Assembly (NCBI RefSeq): GCF_036227605.1
Contig: NZ_CP109487.1
Coordinates: forward strand, 248,001 to 312,000
DNA: 64,000 nt
Source: Streptomyces sp. NBC_01439
GTDB taxonomy: Bacteria > Actinomycetota > Actinomycetes > Streptomycetales > Streptomycetaceae
Reading direction: 5' to 3'
Shown here: in pieces, positions 23,415-32,240 of the stretch
Layout of the letters: every line of letters begins with the position of its first letter
Numbering within the stretch: position 1 is the stretch's first letter
Notes under the pieces: generated by a model
What the model saw: only the letters and a program-made list of their open reading frames with translations
Told to the model about the DNA's origin: nothing
Databases searched by the model: none
Made by a program: the position numbers and the translations under genes

Positions 23415-26180
23415 TCAGATCGGGTCCGCGTCCAGGAAGGCCGCGAGGGCGGCCTCGGTGCCCCCCGCGGCGCCCGGCAGGGCCAGCTCCGCCCAGATGA
23501 CCTTGCCCTCGGGCGTGTACCGGGTGCCCCAGTGTTCGCTGAGCTGCGCGACCAGGAACAGGCCGCGTCCGCCCTCGTCCGTGGTGGCGGCGTAGCGCAG
23601 GTGGGGGGCGGTACTGCTGCCGTCCCACACCTCGCAGGTCAGGTTGTGGTCGTGGAGCAGGCGTACCCGTACGGGTGCGCTGCCGTGCCGCAGGGCGTTG
23701 GTGATCAGCTCGCTGAGGATCAGTTCCGTGGCGAAGCCGAGGTCCGTGAGGCCCCACTCGTCGAGTTTCTTCGCCGCGGCGTTGCGCATGGCGCCCACGG
23801 CGCTCGGCTGGAACGGTACCTCCCACTGGGCAACCCGGTCCGGGCCGAGCGTCCGGGTCCGGGCGATGAGCAGGGCCACGTCGTCGGTGGGCCGGGGCGG
23901 CAGCAGCATGTCGAGCACGGCCCGGCAGCTCTCGTGCGGGTCCCGGTCGGGGTGGCTGAGGGCCGCGCGCAGCAGTTCGAGTCCCTCGCTGATGTCCCGG
24001 GTCCGTTCCTCGATCAGCCCGTCCGTGTAGAGGACGAGCTGGCTGCCTTCCGCGAGGTCCAGCTCCGCGGTTTCGAAGGGCATGCCGCCCAGCCCCAGTG
24101 GGGGTCCGGCCGGCAGCTCCACGATCTCCGTCGTGCCGTCGGGGGCGACCACCAGGGGTGGCAGGTGGCCGGCCCGCGCCATCGTGCAGCGCTGGGACAC
24201 GGGGTCGTAGACGGCGTACAGGCAGGTCGCGCCCAGTACGCCGCCGTTCACGTCGTCACCCTCCCCGTCGTGGTCGATGCGCTGTACGAGGTCGTCCAGG
24301 CGGGCCAGGATCTCGTCGGGCGGCAGGTCGAGGGAGGAGAAGTTGTGCACGGCCGTGCGCAGGCGCCCCATGGTGGCGGCGGCGTGCAGGCCGTGCCCGA
24401 CGACGTCGCCGACGACCAGCGCGACGCGGCAGCCGGCGAGGGGGATCACGTCGAACCAGTCGCCGCCGACCCCGGACTGTGCGGGCAGGTAGAAGTGCGC
24501 CACGTCCATGGCGCTCTGCTCGGGCAGGGCGCGCGGCAGCAGGCTGCGCTGGAGGGTCACGGCGAGGGCGTGTTCCCGGGTGTAGCGGCGGGCGTTGTCC
24601 ATGCTGACCGCGGCGCGGGCGACGAGTTCCTCGGCCAGGGACAGCTCGTCCTCGTCGAAGGGCTCCTGCTTCTCCGACCGCCAGAAGTTGACCACGCCGA
24701 GTACGGCGCCCCGGGCCATGAGCGGGGCCGCGATGAGGGAGTGGATGCCGTAGTCCACGATGGCCTGGGCGCGCGGCGGATCCTGTGCCTGCCAGCCCGG
24801 CGCGTCGGCCAGGTGGGGCACCAGCTCGGCCCGGCCAGTGCCGTAGCCGCGCGCCTGGGGGGTGGAGGGCAGGAAGTCGATCAGCCTGCCGACCGGGTAG
24901 AGGGGATGGTCGGAGCGGATGCCGTAGACCGCGGTGCGCCGCATGTCGGAGCCGGCGCGGGGCTCCTCGCCGTCGATGACCTGGTCCGCCAGGTCGACGG
25001 TGACGAAGTCCGCGAAGCGGGGGACGGCCACGGCGGCGAGTTCCTCGGCCGTGCGCACCACGTCCAGGCTGGTGCCGATGTCGCCGCCCGCGTCGTACAG
25101 CAGTTTGAGGCGCCTGCGGGCCGTCTCCGCCCGACTGGTCAGGACCTGCATCTCGGTGGAGTCGCGGATGGTGATGGCGGCGCCTTCCGGGCGGCCGCGG
25201 GGGTGGGTGGGCCGCTGGTTGACGACGAGCAGCCGGTCCCCGCTCTCCAGGACCTCGTCGGTGGCCTCGCGGCCGGAGAGCAGCAGGTCGGACATCCGGC
25301 GGTCCAGGCCCGGCACGTCGGCGATGAGGCGTCCGTCGGCGTCCTCCGGGAGTCCGAGCAGGCGTTTGGCCTCGTCGTTCGCGAGCAGGAGCCGGCCCTC
25401 GCCGTCAGTGATCAGCACCCCTTCGCGCACGGCGTGGAGCACCGCGTCGTGGTGCTCGTACATGCGGGTCATCTCCTGCGTGCCGAGCCCGTGGGTCTGG
25501 CGGCGCAGGCGTCTGCTGATGAGCGCGGTCCCCACGGTGGCCAGGGCCAGGCCGGTGGCGATGGCCAGGAGGATGACCGGGAGCTGACGGTCGACGACGC
25601 CGGTGACGTTCTTGACCGTGAGGCCCGCCGAGACCAGCGCGTTGACCTTGCCGTCGGGGCCGGTGACCGGCACCACCGCCTGGATCTCCTTGCCGAGCGG
25701 GCCGTCGACGCTCTCGGTGTGGACCTGGCCCTTCAGCGAGGGCTCGATGGTGCCGACGAATCGTTTCCCGATGCGGTCCGGCTGGGGATGGCTGTACCGG
25801 ATGCCGTTGGTGTCCATCACCACGATGAAGTCCACCCCGGCGGCCTTGCGCGTGGTCTCGGCGAGGGGTTGGAGCGTCTTGGACGGGTCGGACGTCTTCA
25901 GGGTGTCCTGGAGGCCCAGGGAGTGGGCGAAGGTCTGGGCCACGGACACCGACCGGTTGCGCGCCTCGCGTTCGGTGTCGTGCCTCGACTGGAGGACCAG
26001 GGCCAGCAGGGCCCCGGCCGCGAGCAACACCACGATCGCCACCTGGAGGACGAATACCTGTCCGGCGACGCTCTTGTTCCGGTTGCCTAGAGGTGACCGC
26101 ACCGACGTGCCCGGCACGGGTGGCGAGGAATGGTCACGAACCCAGTTGTAGCACTTCCGGGCGTCCGCGGCCCCCGACAT
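23415..26180 (-). CDS. Membrane sensor with PAS, GAF, PP2C and HATPase domains (SpoIIE phosphatase fused to an RsbW-like kinase)
   Basis: A 921-residue protein. TM1 lies near residues 40-64 (VFVLQVAIVVLLAAGALLAL), then a CitA-like extracellular sensor (DFIVVMDTNGIRYSHPQPDR, IGKRFVGTI) and TM2 near 205-225. PAS spans about 245-340 and GAF about 370-535. The PP2C domain lies about 560-760, with VGGDWFDVIPL, GDVVGHGLHAAATMGRL and LVLYTDGLIEERT. A C-terminal HATPase (LILSELITNALRHGSAPVRV; GGRGLFLVAQL) completes it. One chain could both phosphorylate and dephosphorylate an anti-sigma antagonist under an external carboxylate-like signal. A GTG at 26102 is a possible later start. No sigma-factor gene is adjacent. 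Confidence 0.9.
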   Translation of the reverse strand: MSGAADARKCYNWVRDHSSPPVPGTSVRSPLGNRNKSVAGQVFVLQVAIVVLLAAGALLALVLQSRHDTEREARNRSVSVAQTFAHSLGLQDTLKTSDPSKTLQPLAETTRKAAGVDFIVVMDTNGIRYSHPQPDRIGKRFVGTIEPSLKGQVHTESVDGPLGKEIQAVVPVTGPDGKVNALVSAGLTVKNVTGVVDRQLPVILLAIATGLALATVGTALISRRLRRQTHGLGTQEMTRMYEHHDAVLHAVREGVLITDGEGRLLLANDEAKRLLGLPEDADGRLIADVPGLDRRMSDLLLSGREATDEVLESGDRLLVVNQRPTHPRGRPEGAAITIRDSTEMQVLTSRAETARRRLKLLYDAGGDIGTSLDVVRTAEELAAVAVPRFADFVTVDLADQVIDGEEPRAGSDMRRTAVYGIRSDHPLYPVGRLIDFLPSTPQARGYGTGRAELVPHLADAPGWQAQDPPRAQAIVDYGIHSLIAAPLMARGAVLGVVNFWRSEKQEPFDEDELSLAEELVARAAVSMDNARRYTREHALAVTLQRSLLPRALPEQSAMDVAHFYLPAQSGVGGDWFDVIPLAGCRVALVVGDVVGHGLHAAATMGRLRTAVHNFSSLDLPPDEILARLDDLVQRIDHDGEGDDVNGGVLGATCLYAVYDPVSQRCTMARAGHLPPLVVAPDGTTEIVELPAGPPLGLGGMPFETAELDLAEGSQLVLYTDGLIEERTRDISEGLELLRAALSHPDRDPHESCRAVLDMLLPPRPTDDVALLIARTRTLGPDRVAQWEVPFQPSAVGAMRNAAAKKLDEWGLTDLGFATELILSELITNALRHGSAPVRVRLLHDHNLTCEVWDGSSTAPHLRYAATTDEGGRGLFLVAQLSEHWGTRYTPEGKVIWAELALPGAAGGTEAALAAFLDADPI

Positions 26181-26225
26181 GCACGGTAAGCGTCCGGATT
26201 GTCACACCTGGTCCCCCGGTGACGT

Positions 26226-28082
26226 TCAGTCGGCGTGCTGCTGGGCCTCGGTCCGGACGCCGTTCACGGCGGCGGGGGGCGGGGTCTGCGAGGGCCCCGG
26301 GGCCTGCGGAGTGGCTCCCGGGGTGGCGCCCGGGGTGGCCCCGGGCGAGGCCTGCGGCGCACCCTCCGGGGTGCAGGTGACCTCGTCGCGCGGCGTGTAG
26401 TGGGTCTTGTAGTCCTCGTGCTTGACTTCCTTGCCGCCCTGGACGAAGGTCCGGCCGACGGTGACGTCGAAGCCTTCCAGGGGCGTCTGGACCTCGCAGG
26501 TCTCACCGCTGCCGGTCCGCTTGCCGGGCGGCGTGATGTTGGTGCGCGGGCCCTTGGTCGCACGTATCTCGTCGTACTTCTTCGTACCGAGGAAGGAGAT
26601 CGTCAGCGAGGTGTCGGTGGACCGGGCCTGGATGTAGAGCGGGTGGCCGGAGTCGTTGATCCAGCGCAGGTCGAGGGTGCCCCAGGCCACGGTGGCTTCC
26701 CGGCCCTCGGGGTAGCGCTCGATGTAGAAGGAGTGCGCGCCGTGCTCGACGGGCTTGACGCCCGCGAAGAACGCGGCGTTGTACATGGTGGTGGCGACCG
26801 CCGAGACACCGCCGCCGGGCGATTTCACGAACTGGCCGTCGTTGATCATGATCCCGTCGACGAAGCCGTTCTCGGGGGTGCGCTCACCGACCGTGCGGTT
26901 GAAGCTCCACTCCTGCCCCGGCATGACGACGGAGCCGTTGATGAGCTCCACGGCGCGGCCGATGTTGGTGGTGCGGTACGGGGCGGCCGGGAATTCCACG
27001 GTGAAGGAGGAGACTTTCTCCTTGATCCCGAGGCGCCGCGCGTCGTCGGCGCTGAGCTCCGGCTGGACCGCCACCGTGGCGACCTCACCGCTGCGGGCCG
27101 GGCCGGTGCGGGTCAGCAGCGGCAGCACGGCCCGGCCGAGCGCTTCCTGGGTGACCTGTCGTCCCGTACGACCCTGGTCGGCGATCACGACGCGGCCGTC
27201 CGCAGCGAGGCCGGGCACGGCGTTGCGCGGCGTACGGGTGACCTCGTCGATCGTGGGCGCCACGGCCGGGTCCGCGAGCAGGCCCTTGGAGTCGAGGGCG
27301 GGTGCGAGGCGGCCCTGCCCGTCGGCCTTCATCTTCAGGTGCTCGCCGAGGACGGCGGGGGTTATGGACATGCGCCGACCGGCGACGGTGAGCGTGACGG
27401 GCCCGGACATCGCGGGCTCGGCGAACTGCCGCATGGCCCGTCCGGTCTCCTCGGCGCCGACGCGGGGCTCGGTGCGGGCGACCGGGAGCACGACGGGGCC
27501 CGTGTGCGGACGCAGGTAGGCGTCGCGGAGGGTGCCGAGGGCCTCGCCCTCGACGAGGGAGACGCCGGGGAGCGGGGTGACGGCCTTCGCCGCGCCCTCC
27601 TCGAACGCGATCGCCCCGTCGCGGACGTGCTGCTCTGTGGTCTCGCCGAGACGGTCCACCGCGGCACGGGCGGTCTGCTCGTTCATCCTGATCACGGGCG
27701 CCACGTCGTGGCTGCCCGAGGCGAAGAGGCTGCCGATGACGGAGCCCGGGCCGTAGCCGGTCCGTACGGCGCGGTCGACGGTCGCCTCGGTGTCGAGGGA
27801 GAACCCGAACGCGGCGGGGTCGGCCTTCTCCACCCGGTCGCCGATCTTCACCGCGATCGGCGCCGCGGCGGCGGGCCCGAGCTCCCGGGTCAGGGCCCGG
27901 CGCGCCTCGGCCCGGCTCATGCCGCCGAGGTCCACCCCCAGGACCCGGGTGCCCTGGTCGATGTCGCCGCCGACCGCAAGGGCGGTTCCGTAGAGACCGC
28001 CCAGCGCGAGCACGACGGCTGCTCCCGCCGTCACCGGCAAAGCGATCCGTCGGTTGACCGTCCAGCTGCGCACGCGTCCCAT
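26226..28082 (-). CDS. VanW-domain protein with YoaR-like repeats, secreted or membrane-anchored
   Basis: A 618-residue protein with an N-terminal hydrophobic anchor (IALPVTAGAAVVLALGGLYG). Two PG_binding_4/YoaR-like domains follow (VLGVDLGGMSRAEARRALTR; MSITPAVLGEHLKMKADGQG). The VanW domain is marked by NIGRAVELINGSVVMPGQEW, SFNRTVGERTPENGF and GGGVSAVATTMYNAAFFAG. The tail is Pro/Thr-rich with GATPGATPGATPQ repeats. VanW proteins are linked to glycopeptide resistance clusters and cell-wall assembly, but their reaction is not established. A coding-length match to the family is complete. The upstream gap is AT-rich and presumably holds its promoter. Confidence 0.9.
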   Translation of the reverse strand: MGRVRSWTVNRRIALPVTAGAAVVLALGGLYGTALAVGGDIDQGTRVLGVDLGGMSRAEARRALTRELGPAAAAPIAVKIGDRVEKADPAAFGFSLDTEATVDRAVRTGYGPGSVIGSLFASGSHDVAPVIRMNEQTARAAVDRLGETTEQHVRDGAIAFEEGAAKAVTPLPGVSLVEGEALGTLRDAYLRPHTGPVVLPVARTEPRVGAEETGRAMRQFAEPAMSGPVTLTVAGRRMSITPAVLGEHLKMKADGQGRLAPALDSKGLLADPAVAPTIDEVTRTPRNAVPGLAADGRVVIADQGRTGRQVTQEALGRAVLPLLTRTGPARSGEVATVAVQPELSADDARRLGIKEKVSSFTVEFPAAPYRTTNIGRAVELINGSVVMPGQEWSFNRTVGERTPENGFVDGIMINDGQFVKSPGGGVSAVATTMYNAAFFAGVKPVEHGAHSFYIERYPEGREATVAWGTLDLRWINDSGHPLYIQARSTDTSLTISFLGTKKYDEIRATKGPRTNITPPGKRTGSGETCEVQTPLEGFDVTVGRTFVQGGKEVKHEDYKTHYTPRDEVTCTPEGAPQASPGATPGATPGATPQAPGPSQTPPPAAVNGVRTEAQQHAD

Positions 28083-28196
28083 ATCTCTCCCGTGGCGCCC
28101 ACCGGTCCCTCAGGTGGCGCGGGCCGCAAGGCAGCCATATACGACAATTACGGGAAATAATGATCCCTGCCGAATGCTCGATTTGGGGATGAATGT

Positions 28197-28212
28197 AATC
28201 GTTGTCACGATT
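28197..28212. promoter_or_regulatory. Inverted repeat AATCGT-N4-ACGATT in an AT-rich gap
   Basis: AATCGT (28197-28202) and ACGATT (28207-28212) flank TGTC in the only distinctly AT-rich stretch nearby, upstream of the VanW gene and just past the lipase stop. It may be an operator for the VanW promoter. Confidence 0.35.
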
Positions 28213-28224
28213 CTTGTGCCGGCG

Positions 28225-28249
28225 GAGGCCCGCCGGGAGCGGGGGCCTC
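28225..28249 (-). terminator. Hairpin at the 3' end of the CHAT-lipase operon
   Basis: GAGGCCCGC (28225-28233) can pair with GCGGGGGCCTC (28239-28249) with a small bulge. It touches the lipase stop codon, so it would end transcripts from the minus strand. Confidence 0.4.
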
Positions 28250-29684
28250 AGCCCCCCGTCACGCGGGTGCCGTCCGTGCCGTCCGGTCCGGCGACGACGA
28301 AGACGTCGGACAGCGGGGCCGTGTCGGCGCCGGCACTGATCAGCAGGTCGTACGTGCCGGCGGGCAGCACGCCGATGTCGACCCGCTGCCGCCGCCGCGC
28401 CACCGTGAGGTCGCGGGCGACCACCGACCGGCCGGTGGTCCGGACGGTCACGGAGAGTCGCGCCGGCACCTCGGGGAGTGCGTCCTCGCTGAGCGCGCTG
28501 ATGGCCCCGACCTCGCAGACGACGGGTTCGTCGGCGAGGTAGAGGTCGTCACCGAGGTAGCTGAACCACGAGGTCACGGCGGCGCGCAGGTCGTCGATGC
28601 GTACGTCATGCAGGGACTGGAGGATGCCGCCGAGGTGGTCGAGCATCGCGTCCTGGTTCTGCAGGCTCCCGTGCTTCTGCGGGACGAAGGTACGGGCGTC
28701 CTCGGTGCCGGAGAGGGCTGCGGAGAGTTTGGGCACCGTGCCGTCGCCCCCCTCGTCCGCGTCCCCGCGGAGCATCAGCGTCTCGACCTTGTGGTCGATG
28801 AGCCGGGCCGACTGTCGGGTGGGCTGGTCCATGCCGACGATGGGGTGGTAGACCACCTGGTTGGACTCCCAGGCGGATTCCTTCCGGTTTTCGGTGGCCG
28901 CCTTCTCCATCTCGTCGAAGAAGTCGGTGAGGTGGCTACTCCACTGCGGTTGCCAGCCGGGCAGCCCGGCCTTGGTCGGGGTGGCCGCCTCGCCGTCCGG
29001 CCCGTACACGCACTTGTAGACGGGTACGAGCTGGTGGAGGGCGGGGAAGGAGCGCAGGAGGCGCGTGAGGTCCTTCTCGAACGGACCGAACCGCTTGTGG
29101 AAGCCGTTGCACAGGAACTCGACGGCGTTGAGCGAGCCGTAATAGGGGGTCCCGAAGGTGACGATGGCCCGGGTGTCCTTCCAGCCGCCCAGCACCTCGA
29201 CGAAGTAGCGGGAGACGAGCCCGCCCATCGAGTGCCCGATCAGGACGAGCTGGGCCGCGGAATTGCCGCTCGCCCCGCGCCAGTCCCGCAGCCAGGTGGC
29301 ACTCTGCTCGGCGAGCCTGCGGGCGGCGGCCCGGTTGTCGCGCCGCCAGTCGTACGGGAAGGGGAAGTAGTTCCGGCCCTTCTGCAGGTCGAACCGAGCC
29401 AGCAGGAACTTCTCCATCGCCGTGTATCCGTCGATCTTCCACAGTCCGGGCAGGGTGTGCAGATCGGGCACCAGGCGGTCGGCGGCGACGCCGTCGCCGA
29501 GATCGTCCACGAGCCAGTCGTCCGCACCGAGCTCCAGGGACTCCAGCGAGCCGCCCAGGCTCGCCAGCGCACCCAGTACCGCCGAGGCGGAGGGCGCCCA
29601 CACGTCCTTGCCGTTCCTGGTCAGCACGCTCCCTCCGATACCGGGGAGCAGTACGACGACATCGGCCATCGGCATCTTGGCCAT
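28248..29684 (-). CDS. LCAT-like lipase/acyltransferase (alpha/beta hydrolase)
   Basis: A 478-residue alpha/beta hydrolase of the lecithin:cholesterol acyltransferase type. DVVVLLPGIGGSVLTRNGKD opens the fold, NYFPFPYDWRRDNRAAA precedes the nucleophile elbow QLVLIGHSMGGLVSRYF (Ser152), GDADEGGDGTVPKLSAA offers the Asp, and PQKHGSLQNQDAML the His. About 110 C-terminal residues add a beta-rich domain (EVPARLSVTVRTTGRSVVAR, LPAGTYDLLISAGAD). No signal peptide, so it acts inside the cell. AGGAGG overlaps the CHAT stop and the gap is 11 nt, so translation is coupled to the protease. Phospholipase activity on the host membrane is inferred. Confidence 0.85.
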   Translation of the reverse strand: MAKMPMADVVVLLPGIGGSVLTRNGKDVWAPSASAVLGALASLGGSLESLELGADDWLVDDLGDGVAADRLVPDLHTLPGLWKIDGYTAMEKFLLARFDLQKGRNYFPFPYDWRRDNRAAARRLAEQSATWLRDWRGASGNSAAQLVLIGHSMGGLVSRYFVEVLGGWKDTRAIVTFGTPYYGSLNAVEFLCNGFHKRFGPFEKDLTRLLRSFPALHQLVPVYKCVYGPDGEAATPTKAGLPGWQPQWSSHLTDFFDEMEKAATENRKESAWESNQVVYHPIVGMDQPTRQSARLIDHKVETLMLRGDADEGGDGTVPKLSAALSGTEDARTFVPQKHGSLQNQDAMLDHLGGILQSLHDVRIDDLRAAVTSWFSYLGDDLYLADEPVVCEVGAISALSEDALPEVPARLSVTVRTTGRSVVARDLTVARRRQRVDIGVLPAGTYDLLISAGADTAPLSDVFVVAGPDGTDGTRVTGG

Positions 29685-29695
29685 GAGCGGACCTC

Positions 29696-31888
29696 CTAGC
29701 TGCCCCCTGGTCGCACGAACGGATCGGCCGCGTCCCCGTAGTGCTGGTAGGCGGCCCAGGAACTCCAGCGCTGCCCGCTCGGCGTGACGTCCGGGCCCTG
29801 CGGGCCGTTCGGACCGCCCGGGCCGGCGGGACCCTGCTCCGGCTGCCCCGCGGCGCGCAGCCCGTAGAGGCGCCTGCGCGCCGCGCGGACGGCGCCGCCC
29901 ACCGTCGGGGTCGCCTCACCGGACCCGCCCTGGAACAGGTGCGTGTAGAACTGGTCGGCGAAGGAGATCCCCTGGTCGTCGGGGATCCGCCAGGCCGCCC
30001 CGATGTAGTGCCCCACCCCCATGCGCAGGAACTCGTCGGCGAGACTCGGCACGAGCGCGGCCTGCGGGTTCCCCCAGGGGGTGCGGCCGGCGAGACCGGG
30101 CGCTCCGGGCGGGGCGCCCGGGACGGCGGCGGCGCCGAGTCGGGCCGTGTAACAGGCATTGGCGACGACGATCAGTGGCGGGCGTTCGAGCAGGGCGAGT
30201 TCCTGGGCGGTCAGCAGGCCGTCCGCGAAGACCCAGCCCGAGCGCCGTCCGGTACCGGAGAGGTCGAAGGCGCTGTGCCCGCAGTAGTGCACGATGTGGT
30301 TGCCCCCGCACAGCAGCACCCGCAGCACGTCCAGGCGCCGGGCGGGATCGACGCCCGGCTGGCGCAGCGCGTTCGCCGCGCCGACGAAGAGGCTGACCTT
30401 GGCCCCGAGCTCCTTGAGCCGGGAGGCCACCGCGAGGGCCTCCTGGCGGGCTCCCGGCAGGTGGAAGCCCTTCTCCGGGTCTCCCGGGTCGCCGATCACC
30501 AGAGCGCGCAGCGGTCCGTCCGCCAGGCCCTCGGTCATCACCCGCGAATAGGTCGTGCGCAGTTGCCTGGACAGCTGGGTGCGGATCGCGAGGGGATCGC
30601 GCTTGTCCACGCCCGCCTGCTGGATCTCGGCCAGGAACTCCCAGGGGACGGAGGCCGTGTCCCGGTCCAGTTCCAGCAGCACCGTGGAGTCGTCGGTGAG
30701 CAGCCGCTGGAAGTCCGGCGGCACCACGAACCGGGACAGCAGGTCGGGCAGTTCGCTCGCGTCCTTGACGCTCGGTTCCGTCAGCCGGTCCACGAGTTCC
30801 CGCAGCAGGTCCATGTCCACCGGTACCAGCCGTTCCGGTACGGTGGCCCGCCCGGTCAGCGCCGCCCAGCGCAGGCCGCCGACTCCGGACTGGACGGACA
30901 TCCGGACGGGCACGGCGTCGTCCTGGCCCTCCGCCGGCCTGCGGACGGTCAGGGACAGCTCGGTGCGTTCCACCGAGGCCAGGTCCGCCAGCTGCTCGCG
31001 GATCTTCTCCTGGATGTCGGCGTCGAAGCCGGCGAGCACGGTGTGCAGGACGTCCGCCCCGGCGGGCGGGCCGGGGCCGCCCGGGGTGCCGTCACTGCCG
31101 TCACGGGCGGCCGCGCCCGTCGGCCCGGCGAGCTTGGTCAGCGCCGACAGGGCGTACACCGCGGCGGAGGGCCCGAACAGTTCGCCGCCGCTCTCCTCGC
31201 GCAGTCCGGGGACGATCCGTACCTGCGGGAGCTTCGCTGCGGAGTCCGTGAGCGCGAGGTGGAGCTGCTCCGCGCGCAGCCTGTCGACCTCCATGAGGAG
31301 TACGTCGGTGAGCCGGGGCGGCGGTGCCGGCGGGCCCAGCGGCGCCAGGGCGTCGGCGAATCCCCGGACGATGGCGCGGGCCGCCTGTTTGACGGTCAGA
31401 TTGCCCGTGCCCGAACCGATGAGCACGGTGGCCATGGTCCCGACGTGGCCGAGCCCGAGCGCTTCGCCGAGCAGGGAGGCGTACAGCTGGACGGCGCGGC
31501 GCTCCGTCAGGGTGCCCATCGGTCCCATGCCGACGACGGCCGCGCAGCGCACGGAGCCCTCCTTGCAGGGGAAGTACGTGACTTCGCCCAACTGGGCTTC
31601 GACCCAGCCGAGCTTGGTGTGCTCGGTGATGGTGCGGCGGGGTTCGACGGAGATGGCCCGGTCGAGTGCGAGTTCCGCGGCCGCGGGCACTACCGACTGG
31701 TAGTGACCCGTGACGTGCAGATCGGCCGCGATCTGCGCGATGTCGCCCCAGATCACGGTGATGTTGAGAGTTGGACCATCGGTGCGCGGCGGTCGGTCGG
31801 GGGCCGGAGCGGGAAACCGAGCGGGCGGGTTCGAGGCCGTCGGTACGTCCTCCAGCAGGTCAGCGATGCGAGCGGCGGGGGTGCTCAC
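29696..31888 (-). CDS. CHAT-domain protease with an N-terminal M17/macro-like domain
   Basis: A protein of about 730 residues. The N-terminal region (about 40-200) contains AAVVGMGPMGTLTERRAVQL and GTMATVLIGSGTGNLTVKQA, then ARAIVRGFADAL, reminiscent of the leucyl-aminopeptidase N-terminal (macro-like) fold. The C-terminal CHAT caspase domain carries the His in HIVHYCGHSAFDLSGTG (about residue 538) and the Cys in LIVVANACYTARLG (about 579), followed by SLADEFLRMGVGHYIGAAWR. The dyad is intact. CHAT proteases act in prokaryotic immunity and cell death, often on a partner encoded beside them. The second of two GTG codons is best spaced from GGAGGA. First gene of an operon with the lipase. Confidence 0.87.
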   Translation of the reverse strand: MSTPAARIADLLEDVPTASNPPARFPAPAPDRPPRTDGPTLNITVIWGDIAQIAADLHVTGHYQSVVPAAAELALDRAISVEPRRTITEHTKLGWVEAQLGEVTYFPCKEGSVRCAAVVGMGPMGTLTERRAVQLYASLLGEALGLGHVGTMATVLIGSGTGNLTVKQAARAIVRGFADALAPLGPPAPPPRLTDVLLMEVDRLRAEQLHLALTDSAAKLPQVRIVPGLREESGGELFGPSAAVYALSALTKLAGPTGAAARDGSDGTPGGPGPPAGADVLHTVLAGFDADIQEKIREQLADLASVERTELSLTVRRPAEGQDDAVPVRMSVQSGVGGLRWAALTGRATVPERLVPVDMDLLRELVDRLTEPSVKDASELPDLLSRFVVPPDFQRLLTDDSTVLLELDRDTASVPWEFLAEIQQAGVDKRDPLAIRTQLSRQLRTTYSRVMTEGLADGPLRALVIGDPGDPEKGFHLPGARQEALAVASRLKELGAKVSLFVGAANALRQPGVDPARRLDVLRVLLCGGNHIVHYCGHSAFDLSGTGRRSGWVFADGLLTAQELALLERPPLIVVANACYTARLGAAAVPGAPPGAPGLAGRTPWGNPQAALVPSLADEFLRMGVGHYIGAAWRIPDDQGISFADQFYTHLFQGGSGEATPTVGGAVRAARRRLYGLRAAGQPEQGPAGPGGPNGPQGPDVTPSGQRWSSWAAYQHYGDAADPFVRPGGS

Positions 31889-32240
31889 CACGCTCCTCCT
31901 TTAGAGTCGCCCGAGCTTCTCGATCCGAGTGCGTCACATCTCTCTCCCCGACTGGATTATCCCACTGACGGGGCCCGGTCGTCGCGCGGTGCGCCCGGCC
32001 GGGTCCGGGGCCAACGGGCCTGCCGACCGCGGGGCGCCACCTGCGGCTGCTCGCGGGTGCGGCGTCCGCGCCCGCCGGGCCGATCCCGCCGGGACACAAG
32101 GGGGCTGATGTCGCATTGCGGGGTGGGCACACGGGGCAAGAGGGGCATCAACTCGGCTTCCCTCGCTTCGCATTGCCCTCCCAGGATCATCAGGGTTAGA
32201 TTCCTGGAAACTTCTCCAATTTCGAGTGGGGCTGGCTGAC
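31889..32240. other. Gene-free interval between the CHAT operon and the kinase remnant
   Basis: These 352 bp separate divergent transcription units and should hold both promoters. The stretch near 32190-32230 is relatively AT-rich (GGGTTAGATTCCTGGAAAC), suitable for a promoter of the kinase remnant. The CHAT side has TAAAGGAGGAG as ribosome site. I see no gene, RNA or convincing palindrome. Confidence 0.5.

Noticed and set aside
23394..26090. 898-codon frame opposite the large PP2C sensor
   Set aside because: Antisense mirror of a well-recognised multi-domain protein; Val/Gly/Arg/Asp-rich shadow.
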